DNA of 64,000 nucleotides from Legionella drozanskii LLAP-1 (GTDB lineage Bacteria; Pseudomonadota; Gammaproteobacteria; Legionellales; Legionellaceae): NCBI RefSeq assembly GCF_001467585.1, contig NZ_LNXY01000027.1, positions 603,342 to 667,341 of the forward strand, read 5' to 3'. Shown piece by piece: positions 59,702 to 64,000 of this stretch (position 1 is its first letter; each line of letters starts with the position of its first letter). The notes under the pieces were generated by a model. It saw only the letters and a program-made list of their open reading frames with translations, ran no database searches and was not told where the DNA came from. The position numbers and the translations under genes were made by a program.

Positions 59702-61779
<2,078 letters not shown>

Positions 61780-61823
61780 TTACACCCCAAAAAAGTAATC
61801 GCTCAGAGAGGTTGAAGGGTTTT

Positions 61824-61925
61824 TAGGTTCATGAGGGGCCAAGGCCCAACCTACATTGCTAAGATGGTTTTCTTTCCCGCATCCTGAGACTTCGAAGGAC
61901 TCAGTCGAACGGTTTAAGCTTGAAC
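61824..61925. repeat. Dispersed intergenic repeat copy
   Basis: Contains 'ttaggttcatgaggggcc', 'aaggcccaacctac' and then 'cctgagacttcgaag'/'gactcagtcgaacgg'. Both halves recur at 25906-26250 and, in worn form, at 14778 and 38255. The 248-bp gap between obgE and rpmA holds only this and the rpmA terminator. Confidence 0.45.
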
Positions 61926-61981
61926 ACAGCTTGCAAAATGAACACTAGATAGCCATTCCCAAATAAGACTAAACGCTTACC

Positions 61982-62007
61982 AAAAAAAAGCCCCGGAATG
62001 CCGGGGC
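61982..62007 (-). terminator. Terminator of rplU-rpmA
   Basis: GCCCCGG and CCGGGGC form a stem with a 4-nt loop; the minus-strand transcript then has eight T. A textbook intrinsic terminator. Confidence 0.9.
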
Positions 62008-62024
62008 CTAGTAGTAAATCAATC

Positions 62025-62288
62025 TTAGTTTTCTACTGCATTAATTTTGACGAATTTGCGATTTTTGGTGCCTTTGATGGTGAACTCTACAATTCCGGTC
62101 ACTAAAGCATATAAAGTGTGATCACGTCCACAACCTACGCCTTCACCAGCATGAAAACGTGTGCCGCGCTGACGAACAAGGATTTCACCTGCATTAACCA
62201 TTTGGCCACCATAGCGCTTAACGCCAAGGTACTTAGGATTCGAGTCGCGGCCATTACGTGTACTACCGCCTGCCTTTTTATGAGCCAT
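62025..62288 (-). CDS. rpmA: Ribosomal protein L27
   Basis: 87 residues. [16 protein letters not shown] opening and [28 protein letters not shown]. The N-terminus is not cleaved (no Firmicute-type extension). It begins 15 bp after rplU. Confidence 0.98.
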   Translation of the reverse strand: MAHKKAGGSTRNGRDSNPKYLGVKRYGGQMVNAGEILVRQRGTRFHAGEGVGCGRDHTLYALVTGIVEFTIKGTKNRKFVKINAVEN

Positions 62289-62303
62289 TTCTTTCCCCTC
62301 TTA

Positions 62304-62612
62304 CTAACCGATCGAAGTAATTTTTACTTGCGTATAATATTGTCGATGACCCATTTGCTTCATATGGTGCTTACGACGACGAAACTTAATAATTTTCACT
62401 TTCTTGTGGCGACCATGCGCAATCACTTCGGCTTTAACCGCGGCTTTTGCAACAAATGGAGTACCCCAAGTCATCTTATCACCATCAGCAAGCATGAGGA
62501 CTTCAGAAAAACTGATTTCGTTACCTACATCATCGGACATTAATTCTAACTTTAGAATATCACCTTCTTTTACGCGATATTGCTTACCGCCCGCCTTAAT
62601 TACAGCATACAT
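62304..62612 (-). CDS. rplU: Ribosomal protein L21
   Basis: 102 residues, MYAVIKAGGKQYRVKEGD and KFRRRKHHMKQMGHRQYYT are diagnostic. First gene of the rplU-rpmA operon. Confidence 0.98.
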   Translation of the reverse strand: MYAVIKAGGKQYRVKEGDILKLELMSDDVGNEISFSEVLMLADGDKMTWGTPFVAKAAVKAEVIAHGRHKKVKIIKFRRRKHHMKQMGHRQYYTQVKITSIG

Positions 62613-62664
62613 AGCTATTCTCCAACTCGCCTGAATGGCTTTTACGAATTCAATAAAGTGGCAT

Positions 62665-62693
62665 ATTCTATGAAATTACGCCAATGACTTCAA
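62665..62693 (-). promoter_or_regulatory. Promoter of rplU-rpmA
   Basis: On the minus strand TTGAAG, a 17-nt spacer and TAGAAT, about 50 bp before the rplU ATG. Confidence 0.6.
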
Positions 62694-62717
62694 GTTGATT
62701 TTAAAATATTGTATACT
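62689..62717 (+). promoter_or_regulatory. Possible promoter of rplY
   Basis: TTCAAG, 17 nt, TATACT; the -35 is weak and overlaps the opposite-strand rplU -35. Confidence 0.4.
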
Positions 62718-62794
62718 TCGCCACCCTATCTGTATTAGGGAACCTTGTTCCTGGTCGCGGGACAACGCGTTTTTACTCATTATGGAGACTGCTA

Positions 62795-63469
62795 ATGTCA
62801 ACAATAGTTTTAGAAGCTGAAACAAGAAAAGATATGGGGAAAGGTGCGAGCCGCCGCCTACGTCGTCTTGAAAATAAAGTACCTGCTGTTTTATACGGCG
62901 GAGACAAAAAACCCCAATCAATTCATTTATTGCACAATAAAGTAATAAAAGCGCTAGAAAGCGAGAGCATTTACTCTAGTGTTTTTGATTTACATGTTGA
63001 TGGTAAAGTAGAACATGTCATTCTAAAAGATCTGCAACGTCATCCCTACAAACCCGTTATTATGCATATGGACCTGCAACGTGTTGGCGCGAAAGATGTA
63101 TTGGTAATACACATTCCTCTTCATTTTATCAATGAGCAAACATCGAAAGGCGTTAAAGCAGGTGGCATAATTTCTCACACAATGAATCAAGTTGAAGTGC
63201 GTTGTCAGGCAAAAAACCTTCCTGAATTCATTGAAGTAGATATGGCCGAAGTAGAAATGAATGACGTCCTTCACCTTTCTGACCTTAAACTTCCTAAAGG
63301 TGCGCAACTCACAATTGATGTGAAAGATGGCAGCCATGATTTACCGGTTGTAAGTATTCATGCCCCTAAAGTTGCTGTTGTGGAAGAAGAAGTAGCTGCT
63401 CCTGCCGCTTCAGAAGAAACAGAAACTGAAGTCGCACCAGAAGAAAACGAAGAGAAAGGCGCTGAATAA
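62795..63469 (+). CDS. rplY: Ribosomal protein L25 (CTC/TL5 long form)
   Basis: 224 residues. L25 domain (RKDMGKGASRRLRRLENKVPA, AVLYGG, VILKDLQRHPYKPVIMHMD) plus the TL5 beta-domain and an acidic tail. It binds 5S rRNA. Gene order rplY-pth is standard. Confidence 0.97.
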   Translation: MSTIVLEAETRKDMGKGASRRLRRLENKVPAVLYGGDKKPQSIHLLHNKVIKALESESIYSSVFDLHVDGKVEHVILKDLQRHPYKPVIMHMDLQRVGAKDVLVIHIPLHFINEQTSKGVKAGGIISHTMNQVEVRCQAKNLPEFIEVDMAEVEMNDVLHLSDLKLPKGAQLTIDVKDGSHDLPVVSIHAPKVAVVEEEVAAPAASEETETEVAPEENEEKGAE

Positions 63470-63488
63470 CGCGTTTCTTAGAAGTGTA

Positions 63489-63504
63489 TGGGCCGAAAGG
63501 CCCA
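63489..63504. terminator. Small hairpin between rplY and pth
   Basis: TGGGCC-GAAA-GGCCCA, a 6-bp stem with a GNRA tetraloop, 19 bp before the pth ATG. No T-run, so it is more likely an mRNA stability or translation element than a terminator. Confidence 0.4.
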
Positions 63505-63523
63505 TCATTGAACGAGCCCTCCT

Positions 63524-64000
63524 ATGGCAATTAAACTTATTATCGGCCTACGCAATCCCGGATCTGCCTATGAGCATACTCGACATAATGCGGGTGGATG
63601 GTTTGTAGAAACTTTAACGCAGCGTCATAATGGCTCGTTTAAAGTAGAAAAAAAACTGCATGGTGAAGTAGCGAGTTTTACAATTAATACTATTTCCTGT
63701 AAGACCTTACTTCCTTTGACTTTTATGAATCATAGTGGATTAGCGACTAGAGAAATCGCTCAGTTTTATCGCATTATTCCTGATGAAATCTTAGTTGTAC
63801 ATGATGAACTGGACTTACCTCCAGGAAGAATAAAGATTAAAACAGGCGGTGGGCATGGCGGACATAATGGCCTTAGGGACATTATTGCCCAATTAGGCAG
63901 TTCTGAATTTCACCGTTTACGAGTAGGAATTGGCCATCCTGGTCATAGAGACTTAGTATTAAATTTTGTGTTGGGAAAGCCATCCCAGCACGATAGGCAA
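63524..64000 (+). CDS. pth: Peptidyl-tRNA hydrolase (3' end outside window)
   Basis: 159 codons are present and the frame runs off the edge. MAIKLIIGLRNPGSAYEHTRHNAGG carries the catalytic His21; the usual GLGNPG is GLRNPG. Further marks are LPLTFMNHSG, VVHDELDLPPGRIKIK and GGGHGGHNGLRDI. It releases peptides from tRNA that dropped off the ribosome. It follows rplY by 54 bp. Confidence 0.95.
   Translation, partial: MAIKLIIGLRNPGSAYEHTRHNAGGWFVETLTQRHNGSFKVEKKLHGEVASFTINTISCKTLLPLTFMNHSGLATREIAQFYRIIPDEILVVHDELDLPPGRIKIKTGGGHGGHNGLRDIIAQLGSSEFHRLRVGIGHPGHRDLVLNFVLGKPSQHDRQ

Overview
The window comes from an AT-rich gammaproteobacterial chromosome, most likely Legionella or a close relative (Legionellales). 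This rests on three things. There is a tandem set of F-box/ankyrin proteins of the kind used as Dot/Icm effectors. There is a signal-peptide-less zinc phospholipase C of the PlcC/CegC1 type with a PmrA-box-like site upstream. The housekeeping blocks (spoT-ridA-uup, grpE-dnaK-dnaJ, rplU-rpmA-obgE, rplY-pth) have the expected gammaproteobacterial form. No CRISPR array, complete insertion sequence, rRNA or tRNA gene was found.

Layout. 1-6645: three tandem paralogues encoding F-box plus ankyrin-repeat proteins of about 690 residues; the first is cut by the window edge. 6642-13934 (minus): a stringent-response/translation block, yicC-gmk-rpoZ-spoT-ridA-aspartyl protease-uup-membrane protein. 14069-18076 (plus): rph, yggS, proC, yggT and two small unknowns. 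18149-25905: a periplasmic bicupin, a two-gene RND efflux system and an acyltransferase-3/SGNH O-acetylase. 25906-26277: a repeat-rich intergenic block. 26278-31722 (minus): a secreted subtilase, ahcY, metK and carA. 32054-36565: a small exported protein and the grpE-dnaK-dnaJ chaperone cluster, with two clear sigma-32 promoters. 36912-44173: class II DAHP synthase, a saccharopine-dehydrogenase-like/DUF2269 pair, YheT-type hydrolase, hemE, the PlcC-like gene and folB. 44251-50987: an unusual P1B-type ATPase, a SPOR protein, argS, and a LysR regulator facing a VOC-fold gene across a clear operator. 51069-57877: a cNMP-binding protein, MltA, an RpiB-like isomerase, a lipoprotein, radA, a flavoprotein, xseB and ispA. 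57948-64000: a frameshifted mscS, a DUF457 membrane protein, a CinA-like protein, obgE, rpmA, rplU, rplY and the start of pth.

Most of the window is core metabolism and information processing. The host-interaction material is the ankyrin/F-box cluster, the PlcC-like enzyme, and possibly the secreted protease and the O-acetylase. The most notable points are: the mosaic ankyrin/F-box cluster; the PmrA-box plus palindrome in front of the phospholipase; the LysR operator; a P1B ATPase with altered core motifs; a frameshift in mscS; a 42-bp perfect palindrome over a stop codon; and a MITE-like intergenic repeat.
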